From Methylocella silvestris BL2 (GTDB lineage: Bacteria > Pseudomonadota > Alphaproteobacteria > Rhizobiales > Beijerinckiaceae): 64,000 bases of DNA. Positions 56,709 to 64,000 of the stretch are shown one piece after another. Numbering within the stretch: position 1 is the stretch's first letter; each line of letters starts with the position of its first letter. Position numbers and translations under genes: made by a program. Under the pieces are notes generated by a model. That model was not told the DNA's origin and searched no databases. It was given only the letters and a program-made list of their open reading frames with translations. The stretch spans positions 2,118,501 to 2,182,500 of the forward strand of contig NC_011666.1 in the NCBI RefSeq assembly GCF_000021745.1, given 5' to 3'.

Positions 56709-57621
56709 AACGTTAAAACGTCGCGACAAAATTCTTACCATTGACGATACGCCAGAAACGCTCGCCTTTCTGACCGAGGCGCTGGAGCGCGAGGGTCTCA
56801 CGGTCTTTGCCGCCATCGACGGGCAGAGCGCGCTCAATTCGCTGGCCGAAATCACGCCGGATCTTATCCTGCTCGACGCCCGCATGCCGAGCATGGACGG
56901 ATTTCAGCTTTGCCGGCGGATCAAGCAGGAGCCGCATTTCTCGCATGTGCCGATCATCTTCATGACCGGCCTCACCGAGACCGAGCATGTGATCGAGGGA
57001 CTTGCCGCGGGCGGCGTCGATTATGTGACAAAACCGATCGTCATCGGCGAGCTCGTCGCGCGCATCAAGGTTCATCTCGCCAACGCTCGTATCGCTTATG
57101 GGGCGAGGAGCGCGCTCGACGCCACCGGCCGCTGCCTGATGGCGACGAACGAAAGCGGCGAATTATTGTGGTGCACGCCGCAAGCCGAGCGGCTCTTATC
57201 GGCCGAAATAGGCGAGGCCGGCTGGATCGACGCCGGCAATTTGCGCCGCCTCAGCCTGTTGCGTCAAGACATCGGCCTTGGGCCCAAATGCGCGGTGCTG
57301 CAATTCGGCTCGCGCCGCATCGAATGCCAGTTTTTGAGCCGCACCGGGCCCGACGAATTCCTCTACCGGCTGAAGGAAGCCGATAGCGAGGCTGGCGATG
57401 GCGCGCAGCGCCTCAAGGAGGCGATGACGCTCACCTCGCGCGAAGCCGAAGTGCTGGTGTGGCTCGCGGCGGGAAAATCCAACCGTGACATCAGCGCTAT
57501 TCTGAGCATCAGCCCGCGAACCGTGAACAAGCATCTCGAACAGATTTTCCGAAAGCTCGGCGTCGAGAACCGGGCCGCCGCTGCGGTCATGGCCGTGCAG
57601 ACTCTTTCCGCGCGGCTTTAG
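56701..57621 (+). CDS. Response regulator with LuxR-type HTH
   Basis: A 306-residue protein overlapping the sensor gene by eight bases. The receiver has phospho-acceptor D59 (DLILLDARMPSMDGF). The middle (about 135-230) is PAS-like. The C-terminal LuxR-type HTH reads TLTSREAEVLVWLAAGKSNR, then RTVNKHLEQIFRKLGVENR. It is the partner of the hybrid kinase. Neighbouring transport genes are candidate targets. Confidence 0.92.
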   Translation: MGETLKRRDKILTIDDTPETLAFLTEALEREGLTVFAAIDGQSALNSLAEITPDLILLDARMPSMDGFQLCRRIKQEPHFSHVPIIFMTGLTETEHVIEGLAAGGVDYVTKPIVIGELVARIKVHLANARIAYGARSALDATGRCLMATNESGELLWCTPQAERLLSAEIGEAGWIDAGNLRRLSLLRQDIGLGPKCAVLQFGSRRIECQFLSRTGPDEFLYRLKEADSEAGDGAQRLKEAMTLTSREAEVLVWLAAGKSNRDISAILSISPRTVNKHLEQIFRKLGVENRAAAAVMAVQTLSARL

Positions 57622-57636
57622 ATGCAATGACGCCCG

Positions 57637-58350
57637 TCAGATATTGACGAGATGGGCGACGTCCGCCGCGCTTTCGGCGCGCGTGCTGCCTTGCCGGATC
57701 AAGCGACCGCGCTGCATCACGGTGTAGCTGTCGGCGAAGGACCAGGCGAAATCAAGATATTGCTCGACGATGACGATTGTCACCTTAAGCTCGGTTCGCA
57801 CGCGCCGCAGCGCGTCCTCGATCTGCTGCACCACATTCGGCTGAATGCCCTCTGTCGGTTCGTCGAGCAAGAGAAGGCTCGGCTGGCCGCAGAGCGCGCG
57901 GCCCATGGCGAGCTGCTGCTGCTCGCCGCCGCTCAAGACGCCCGCCTTGCGCGCCTTGATCTGTTTCAGCTTGGGAAACAGTTCGTAGATATGCTCCGGG
58001 ATGCCGCCGATGGCGTGGCCGCGTCCCGCCAGCGCCGAGAGCCCCGTCTCGAGATTTTCCTCGACGGTCAGATGCGGAAAGACATGGCGGCCCTGGGGCA
58101 CGAAGCCGATCCCCGCCCGCGACCGTTCGAATGATTGGAAGCTCGAGACGTCCTTGCCCTTGAACCAGATGGAGCCGCTCTTGAGGCGCATCGCGCCGAT
58201 GATGGTCTTCAAGAGCGTGGTCTTGCCGACGCCGTTGCGGCCGATGAGAGCGACGGCGCCGCCCTCTTCGATTTCAAGATCGATGTCCCAAAGCACCTGG
58301 CTCTGGCCATAGGCGACCGAGACCTTGTCGAGTTTGAGAAGGGCGCTCAA
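57637..58350 (-). CDS. urtE: Urea ABC transporter ATPase UrtE
   Basis: A 237-residue ATPase of the branched-chain amino acid/urea transporter class. Walker A is GRNGVGKTT, the signature LSGGEQQQLAMGRAL and Walker B LLLLDEPTEGIQPN. It overlaps urtD by four bases. Last gene of the urt operon, as usual. Confidence 0.95.
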   Translation of the reverse strand: MSALLKLDKVSVAYGQSQVLWDIDLEIEEGGAVALIGRNGVGKTTLLKTIIGAMRLKSGSIWFKGKDVSSFQSFERSRAGIGFVPQGRHVFPHLTVEENLETGLSALAGRGHAIGGIPEHIYELFPKLKQIKARKAGVLSGGEQQQLAMGRALCGQPSLLLLDEPTEGIQPNVVQQIEDALRRVRTELKVTIVIVEQYLDFAWSFADSYTVMQRGRLIRQGSTRAESAADVAHLVNI

Positions 58351-59123
58351 TCGGCCGCCCTCCCGAGATAGACGGCGGCGACATCCGGATCCTTGCGGAT
58401 CTCGGCGACGCTGCCTTCCTTGAGGAACTGGCCCTGGTGCATCACAGTCACCCTCCCGTTCAGTTGCTCGATAAAGCTCATGTCATGGTCGATCACCAGC
58501 ACTGCATGCTGGCCGCCAAGGCCGCGGATGAGGTCCGCCGTCTTGCTGGTTTCCTTCGGCCCCATGCCTGCCGTAGGCTCGTCGAGGAGCAGAAGCTCGG
58601 CGTCGGTGGCGACCACCATGCCGATTTCGAGCCATTGCTTTTCGCCATGGGCGAGTTCCCCCGCCAAAATATGGCTTCGATCCGTGAGGCCGACCGTCTC
58701 GAGAATTTTTTCGATCTTTTCCTTTTCTTCGGGCGCCTGGCGCAGGCCGAAGGAGCGCCGCCAACTGCGGTCCTTTTGTCCGGCAATCATTAGATTGTCG
58801 AGAACGGTCAGAGTCGGCAGCACGCCCGGCGTCTGAAATTTGCGGCATACGCCGCGCCGCACGATCTCGAATTCCGGCAGGTAGGTGATCTCCTCACCTT
58901 TGAAGACGACGCGCCCGTTGGTCGCCCGAACACGGCCGATGATGGTGTCGCAGAGGGTCGATTTGCCGGCTCCGTTGGGGCCGATGACGACGCGCAGCGA
59001 TCCCTTGTCGATCGTCAGGCTGAAGCCGTTCAGGGCCTTGAAGCCATCGAAATCGACGGTGACGCCGTCGACGGCAAGCAGCAGATTGGGCTCGGTCAGT
59101 TGTTCGTGGAGCGCTTGCGGCAT
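58347..59123 (-). CDS. urtD: Urea ABC transporter ATPase UrtD
   Basis: A 258-residue ATPase with Walker A GPNGAGKST, a shorter signature region ELAHGEKQWLEIGM as in UrtD, and Walker B LLLLDEPTAGMGP. Together with UrtE it powers urea uptake. Three bases separate it from urtC. Confidence 0.95.
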   Translation of the reverse strand: MPQALHEQLTEPNLLLAVDGVTVDFDGFKALNGFSLTIDKGSLRVVIGPNGAGKSTLCDTIIGRVRATNGRVVFKGEEITYLPEFEIVRRGVCRKFQTPGVLPTLTVLDNLMIAGQKDRSWRRSFGLRQAPEEKEKIEKILETVGLTDRSHILAGELAHGEKQWLEIGMVVATDAELLLLDEPTAGMGPKETSKTADLIRGLGGQHAVLVIDHDMSFIEQLNGRVTVMHQGQFLKEGSVAEIRKDPDVAAVYLGRAAD

Positions 59124-59126
59124 GAC

Positions 59127-60212
59127 TTATCCCTCCGCTCGCACGATCGGCGCCGCGCCCGCCGGCGCGGGGCCTGACCGCTTCGTCAGGCGAGACACAA
59201 GATTCACGCCAAGGCCGGCGAGCCCCTCCGGCAGGAAGGTGACGACGAGAACGAAAGCGAGGCCGAGAGCATAGAGCCACAGGCTCGGGAGCGCCGAGCT
59301 GATCTGGTCGCGCGCGAAATTGACGATCAGCGTTCCTGCGATGGCGCCCCATAGGCTCTTGCGGCCGCCGATGGCGACCCAGATCACCATTTCAATCGAG
59401 GGCACGACGCCGACGAGGGCCGGCGAAACGACGCCGGCATGCAGCGTAAACAGCGCGCCGGCGACGCCGGCGAACGCCGCCGCGATGGTGAAAGCGATGA
59501 CCTTATAGGGCGCGGGATCATAGCCAAGGAAGCGCACGCGATTCTCGCCGTCGCGCGTCGCGCGCAGCAATTTACCGTAGCGCGTCGCGAGCAGCCAATA
59601 GGTGATCGCGAAGGCCGCGACGACAAGCGCGACCGTGACCCAGTAGAGCGTGTAGATCGTGCCGATGGCGCCGAGATCGAAGCCAAACAGGGTCTTGAAA
59701 TCGGTGAGGCCATTGAAGCCGCCGGTGTACTGCTGCTGGCTGACGAGCAGCGTCGCGAAACACAGCGCCAGGGCTTGGGTGATCAACGCGAAATAAACGC
59801 CGCCGACGCGGCGGCGAAACACGAGCCATGAAAACACCGCGCCGACCGCGGCCGGGACGAGAATAACGCCGAGCGTCGCCAGCAAAGGGTGGCTGAAGAT
59901 CGTCCACCACCACGGCAGCGCGTCGAGACCGCTCCAGGTCATGAAATCGGGGATCTCGCCCTCGCCGAGGGTGGCTTGCTTCAGATTCATTGCGATGACA
60001 TAGCCGCCAAGGCCGAAAAAGACGCCCTGGCCGAGGCTCAGAATACCCGCCTCGCCCCACAGCAGCACGAGGCCGATGGCCAGAATGGACATTGCGAGAA
60101 AACGTCCGAGCAGAGTCAGCGTATAGGCGGAAACGAGCCAGGGAGCGAGCGCGGCGATAATCACCACAACGATCGCGATGGTCCATCTGGAGCGCAGGAA
60201 TCGAGCGTTCAT
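59127..60212 (-). CDS. urtC: Urea ABC transporter permease UrtC
   Basis: A 361-residue, highly hydrophobic LivM-like permease with about ten membrane segments. The conserved RVGGVYFALITQALAL and the ATRDGENRVRFLGYDP region are typical of UrtC. It lies 29 bases after urtB. Confidence 0.95.
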   Translation of the reverse strand: MNARFLRSRWTIAIVVVIIAALAPWLVSAYTLTLLGRFLAMSILAIGLVLLWGEAGILSLGQGVFFGLGGYVIAMNLKQATLGEGEIPDFMTWSGLDALPWWWTIFSHPLLATLGVILVPAAVGAVFSWLVFRRRVGGVYFALITQALALCFATLLVSQQQYTGGFNGLTDFKTLFGFDLGAIGTIYTLYWVTVALVVAAFAITYWLLATRYGKLLRATRDGENRVRFLGYDPAPYKVIAFTIAAAFAGVAGALFTLHAGVVSPALVGVVPSIEMVIWVAIGGRKSLWGAIAGTLIVNFARDQISSALPSLWLYALGLAFVLVVTFLPEGLAGLGVNLVSRLTKRSGPAPAGAAPIVRAEG

Positions 60213-60241
60213 GATCGGTTGTCCCCGTTTGCGCGGCGGCG

Positions 60242-61147
60242 TCAGTCCAGCGCCCGCGAGCGAACGGCGATAACGCCCTGCGGTCGGAACTGGATAAAGG
60301 CGATGACGAACAGAAGGAGGAGCACCTGCGACATGCTAACGTCGACGAAGATCTGGACGAGCGCCGAGAACAGACCGACCATGACCGAGGCGATGGTGGT
60401 GCCGACAAGGCTGCCGAGACCGCCGAGGATGACGACGAGGAAGGCCGGGATGATGTAGGTCTGGCCGACATTCGGCGTCACTGGTCCGAGCAGAGCAAGC
60501 ACGACGCCGGCCAGGCCCGCGATGCCAGCGCCCAGACAAAACACGGCGAGATCGACCTGGCGCACATTAATGCCCGAAGCCCCCGCCATGAAGCGGTCCT
60601 GGTTGACGGCGCGCACGAGCAGGCCGATCCGCGTCTTCGCCATCAGGAGGCCGAGCCCCGCGAGCACGACAATCGCGACGGCGAGAATGAAGATGCGCGT
60701 CGCTGGAAGATTGAGCCCGGCGAGCAGCCCGCTCTCGACGCGGAAGGAATGGTTCAGCCATTCAGGCGCGGTGACGCCGACGCCAATCGCCCCGAAGATA
60801 TTGCGCGCCGCCTGTTGCAGAATGAGGCTGACGCCCCAGGTCGCGAGCAGCGTGTCGAGCGGGCGCGACGAGAGGCGGCGGATCACCGTCGATTCGATCA
60901 CCGCGCCGACCAGCGCCGCCCCAATAAAAGCAACAGGCATCGCCACGAGAATGCCGAACGGGCCGGGAACGACCAGCAGCGTCAAATAGGCGAGATAGCC
61001 GCCGAGCATCAACATCTCGCCATGCGCCATGTTGATCACGCGCATCAGACCAAAGCTCAGCGCTAGGCCGAGGGCCGCCAGCACGAAAAGCGAGGCAACG
61101 CTGAAGCCGTTGAAAATCTGGCCGACGAAAAGCGTGTAGGTTCCCAT
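60242..61147 (-). CDS. urtB: Urea ABC transporter permease UrtB
   Basis: A 301-residue LivH-like permease. The start MGTYTLFVGQIFNGFSVAS at 61147 has AAGGCGG five bases upstream; the longer frame begins at a TTG. The motif MRVINMAHGEMLMLGGY is characteristic. It forms the channel with UrtC. Confidence 0.95.
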   Translation of the reverse strand: MGTYTLFVGQIFNGFSVASLFVLAALGLALSFGLMRVINMAHGEMLMLGGYLAYLTLLVVPGPFGILVAMPVAFIGAALVGAVIESTVIRRLSSRPLDTLLATWGVSLILQQAARNIFGAIGVGVTAPEWLNHSFRVESGLLAGLNLPATRIFILAVAIVVLAGLGLLMAKTRIGLLVRAVNQDRFMAGASGINVRQVDLAVFCLGAGIAGLAGVVLALLGPVTPNVGQTYIIPAFLVVILGGLGSLVGTTIASVMVGLFSALVQIFVDVSMSQVLLLLFVIAFIQFRPQGVIAVRSRALD

Positions 61148-61205
61148 GGGGTCCGCCTTCAAACGAAAGCGCCGCGCGGGTCTCGCGCGGTGCGACGCAC
61201 TTCAG

Positions 61206-62390
61206 TCAGAGCTCGCACTTCTTTCCGGGGAAGGCGACGGGATCGTAAGGGTCCGGCGGAATAACGTCCTTCGACTCCCAGAGGATCTTGAACTGTCCCT
61301 TCGAGTCGAGCTCGCCCACATAGGCCTTCTGGTAGAGACTTTGGTTCGGCGCGAATTTGACGGCGCCCATCGGCGTCGCCAGCTCGAGGCCGACCGCCGC
61401 CTTGCGCACTTTGTCAACATCGAAGGCGCCGGCCTTCTCGACGGCGGCCTTCCAGGCGTAGACGTCGACATAGCCATGCACCATCGGGTCGGTGACCGCT
61501 GCGCCAGCGCCGAACTTAGTCTGATAATCGGCGACGAATTTCTTGTTCGCCGGGGTGTCGATGCTCTGGAAGTAATTCCAGCCCGCGTAGCTGCCCTCGA
61601 CGAGCGAGGCGCCCATCGCCTGCGCTTCCTGCTCGCCGATCGAGAAGGACATCACCGGCAGCTTGATGCCGGCGGCCGACATCTGTTTGAAGAAGGAGAC
61701 GTTGGAATCCCCGTTCAGGGTGCTGTAGATGACGTCCGGCTTGGCCGCCTGAATCTTGGCGATGACCGCGCTGAAATCGGAGCCGCCGAGCGGGACATAT
61801 TCCTCGCCAGCCGTCGTCAGCTTGTCGAGCGCGATATGTTTTTTCAAGATGAGATTGGCGGTGCGTGGAAAGACGTAGTCGGAGCCGACGAGGAAGAAGG
61901 ATTTATAGCCCTTCGTCTTGCCCCAGTCATAGGCCGGCACAATCTGCTGGTTCGGCTGCGCGCCGGAATACATGATGGCCGGCGAGCATTCGTTGCCCTC
62001 GAACTGTACCGGATACCAAAGCAGGCTCTTCAGCTTCTGGAACACAGGCAGCATCGCCTTGCGGCTCGCCGAGGTCCAGCCGCCGAACACGGTGACGACG
62101 CCATTGTCCTGCACGAGCTTGGTGGCTTTCTGGGCGAAGATCGCGGGATCGGAGGCCCCGTCCTCGACGATCGGCTCGATCTGCTTGCCGAGCACGCCGC
62201 CGGCCGCGTTGATTTCGTCGATAGCCATCATCTCGGCGTTCTTCACCGTGACTTCGCTGATGGCCATTGTGCCGCTGAGGGATTGGAGCACGCCGACCTT
62301 GACCGTTTCGGCGAAGGCGGGCGAGCTCAGCACGGTCGCGGCGAGCAGGGCGATAGACAATTGTGCGGCAGGCCGCTGCGTCGGCTTCAT
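61206..62390 (-). CDS. urtA: Urea ABC transporter substrate-binding protein UrtA
   Basis: A 394-residue periplasmic protein with signal peptide (LSIALLAATVLSSPAFA). The mature part has KVGVLQSLSGTMAISE, GGWTSASRKAMLPVF and YPVQFEGNECSP, closely matching UrtA. The ATG at 62390 has GAGG six bases upstream; the longer frame to 62540 overlaps intergenic sequence. It follows ureG after 161 bases. Confidence 0.94.
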   Translation of the reverse strand: MKPTQRPAAQLSIALLAATVLSSPAFAETVKVGVLQSLSGTMAISEVTVKNAEMMAIDEINAAGGVLGKQIEPIVEDGASDPAIFAQKATKLVQDNGVVTVFGGWTSASRKAMLPVFQKLKSLLWYPVQFEGNECSPAIMYSGAQPNQQIVPAYDWGKTKGYKSFFLVGSDYVFPRTANLILKKHIALDKLTTAGEEYVPLGGSDFSAVIAKIQAAKPDVIYSTLNGDSNVSFFKQMSAAGIKLPVMSFSIGEQEAQAMGASLVEGSYAGWNYFQSIDTPANKKFVADYQTKFGAGAAVTDPMVHGYVDVYAWKAAVEKAGAFDVDKVRKAAVGLELATPMGAVKFAPNQSLYQKAYVGELDSKGQFKILWESKDVIPPDPYDPVAFPGKKCEL

Positions 62391-62551
62391 CAAGATCCTC
62401 ATAGGTTGTGCGACAAAGGCCAAAGCCTGGACCCAAGCCCGAGGCCAGGCGAAGGAACACGGACCAAGGCTCGAGCGGCACAACACTAGGCGGATCCGGA
62501 CCGCTCCGGTATGGGGCATTCGACGTATCTGCGATGCCACATCAGCGGCAG

Positions 62552-63172
62552 TCAGACGCCTGATAGGCCGCCCTGCCTTTCGATGAAGGCGACGATCTCG
62601 GCTACGCCCAGATTCGTCTTCAGATTGGTGAAAAGGAAGGGCTTCTCGCCGCGCATTTTGCGCGAGTCGCGGTCCATCACTTCGAGCGAAGCTTCGACGA
62701 GGGGGGCAAGATCGATCTTGTTGATGACGAGCAGGTCGCTGCGGGTGATGCCCGGGCCGCCCTTTCGCGGGATCTTGTCGCCGGCCGAAACATCGATGAC
62801 ATAAATGGTGAGGTCGGCGAGTTCGGGGCTGAACGTCGCCGCGAGATTGTCGCCCCCGCTTTCGATGAAGACGAGGTCGAGGCCGGGAAAGCGCGCGTTC
62901 ATCGCGTCGACCGCGGCGAGATTAATCGAGGCGTCCTCGCGGATCGCCGTGTGCGGACAGCCGCCGGTCTCCACGCCCATGATCCGTTCGGGCGCAAGCG
63001 CCGCCGAGCGGGTGAGAAATTCGGCGTCCTCCTTGGTGTAGATGTCATTGGTAATCGCAGCGATATTCCAGCGTTCGCGCATAGCCTTGCACAGCCGGTC
63101 GGTCAGCGCGGTCTTGCCCGATCCGACGGGGCCGCCGATGCCGATGCGGAATGGGCCGTTGGTCTCGCTCAT
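62552..63172 (-). CDS. ureG: Urease accessory GTPase UreG
   Basis: A 206-residue GTPase. The P-loop [13 protein letters not shown] is at about 11-23, the metal-binding CPH motif lies in [13 protein letters not shown], and NKIDLAP is the guanine-specificity region. It delivers nickel to urease with UreE and UreF. It overlaps ureF by four bases. Confidence 0.97.
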   Translation of the reverse strand: MSETNGPFRIGIGGPVGSGKTALTDRLCKAMRERWNIAAITNDIYTKEDAEFLTRSAALAPERIMGVETGGCPHTAIREDASINLAAVDAMNARFPGLDLVFIESGGDNLAATFSPELADLTIYVIDVSAGDKIPRKGGPGITRSDLLVINKIDLAPLVEASLEVMDRDSRKMRGEKPFLFTNLKTNLGVAEIVAFIERQGGLSGV

Positions 63173-63852
63173 GACCGGAAAAGCCTTGTGTATTGCGTTT
63201 CATGACGCATGGAGAAAAGATCGATCGCGACCGCACTCGAACCTGCGTCCTCAATCGTCGAGGAGATTGCGCGCGCGACGACGACGGCAATTTTTGGATG
63301 CAGCGCGGCGAGGGCGCGCTGACCGTCGGTCTGGCCGAGCGGAATTAGCCTCACGCCAGCCGAGACGAGATTTGCCGCGATGCTATGCGCCAGCGCCACG
63401 AGCATTGCGCGCAGCGGCGTCCGCGTGGCGCAGGCTGCGCCGACCGCGATCGCATAGGCCAAGCCCTCAGGATGATCGCCCCGGACTGCGGCGTAAGCCC
63501 CGTCAGGCCAAGCGGCCGAGGTGGTTGCGGCGAAAGCCATGCCCTGCTGGAGCGATTCAAGGGCGAATTCGCTGGTTGGACGCAGAGCAAGAGCAAGCTC
63601 GGCGGCGGCCGCAAGTTCGTCGCGACGCCCGGCAACCACGGCGCGCCAGGCCGCCGCCGCGAGCACAAGATCGGACCATCCGCCGCCGATCTCGAGTACG
63701 GCGCCGACATAATCGCCAAGATCGTCGCGCGATAAAACCTCGCCCTGTTCGACCGCCCATTCAAGGCCATGGCTATAGCTGTAGGCGCCGACGGGATAGG
63801 ATGGCGACAACCAGGCCAAAAGGAGCGGCAGCCACTCGCCCTCATCCGTCAT
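63169..63852 (-). CDS. ureF: Urease accessory protein UreF
   Basis: A 227-residue helical protein. The opening [20 protein letters not shown] is diagnostic for UreF. The ATG at 63852 lies inside the histidine-rich end of ureE; longer frames would read the His tail in another frame. UreF acts in GTP-gated nickel insertion into urease. Confidence 0.95.
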   Translation of the reverse strand: MTDEGEWLPLLLAWLSPSYPVGAYSYSHGLEWAVEQGEVLSRDDLGDYVGAVLEIGGGWSDLVLAAAAWRAVVAGRRDELAAAAELALALRPTSEFALESLQQGMAFAATTSAAWPDGAYAAVRGDHPEGLAYAIAVGAACATRTPLRAMLVALAHSIAANLVSAGVRLIPLGQTDGQRALAALHPKIAVVVARAISSTIEDAGSSAVAIDLFSMRHETQYTRLFRS

Positions 63853-64000
63853 GGGCATGCGCATGGCGGTCACCGTGACTATGATGATCGTCACCTCCGT
63901 GCGCGTGACCGTGCCGTGGAACTCGGCCATAGGCGCCCTGCTCCGGCGAAAACGGACGCAGGGTCTTGCGGCAGTCGGCGCCGAGGCCGTTCAGCATGTC
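63842..64000 (-). CDS. ureE: Urease accessory nickel chaperone UreE, C-terminal end only
   Basis: The final 52 residues are visible; the gene runs off the right edge. The last 23 residues hold nine histidines, the nickel-binding tail typical of UreE. The stop (63842-63844) overlaps the ureF start by 11 bases. This frame is absent as a complete ORF because its start lies outside the window. Confidence 0.9.
   Translation of the reverse strand, partial: DMLNGLGADCRKTLRPFSPEQGAYGRVPRHGHAHGGDDHHSHGDRHAHAHDG

Overview
The window looks like chromosome from an alphaproteobacterium, probably Hyphomicrobiales (Rhizobiales). The urea and urease genes, the Nit1-type nitrilase cluster and the relaxase/coupling-protein style all fit, and a Beijerinckiaceae/Methylocystaceae-like methylotroph is my best guess. 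This is inferred from gene content and protein style; no rRNA, tRNA or CRISPR array was seen.

Positions 1 to about 31.6 kb are an accessory island with mobilisation genes. The left end carries a truncated SNF2-type helicase, a type III modification methylase, a HEPN-domain protein and a type III restriction subunit. Converging on it is a four-gene ubiquitin-like operon: Ubl, E2-like protein, JAB-E1 fusion and a DUF6527-like protein. It is transcribed divergently from an XRE/ImmA-IrrE pair, with two well-spaced promoters over palindromic sites. Next come a tight three-gene operon of unknown role (GIY-YIG-like, DUF6884/YaaA-like, GNAT-like), an ArdC antirestriction protein, a nonsense-interrupted secreted protein and a 1306-residue RTX protein with an HExxH motif. 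The transfer part has a VirD4/TraG coupling protein heading a minus-strand operon with a membrane J-domain protein and zinc-ribbon proteins, a MobC-like protein, a MobP-type relaxase and a candidate oriT. No type IV secretion channel genes are present, so this resembles a mobilisable element or a decayed conjugative one. An AbiE toxin-antitoxin pair plus a third gene closes the island.

Positions 31.6 to 41.8 kb are a patchwork: an SDR oxidoreductase and divergent regulator between two ~120 bp direct repeats, two TetR regulators (one with a clear palindromic operator), IS3-like and IS481-like remnants, a decapitated alcohol dehydrogenase, two alpha/beta hydrolases and a DUF1543 protein.

Positions 42 to 64 kb are more GC-rich, densely packed nitrogen-metabolism genes. 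A MocR-type regulator diverges from a nine-gene Nit1 cluster: MSMEG_0572-type protein, Nit6803-type nitrilase, radical SAM protein, GNAT, AIR-synthase-like protein, glycosyltransferase, MSMEG_0570-type protein, flavoprotein and Pnap_2097-like protein. A near-perfect sigma-54 promoter and three phased direct repeats lie upstream. A porin, an NCS1-transporter/histidine-kinase/receiver fusion, a LuxR-type response regulator, the urea ABC transporter urtABCDE and urease accessory genes ureE (partial), ureF and ureG follow. Together this end looks like a scavenging block for urea, nitriles and related nitrogen compounds, with dedicated sensing and sigma-54 control.
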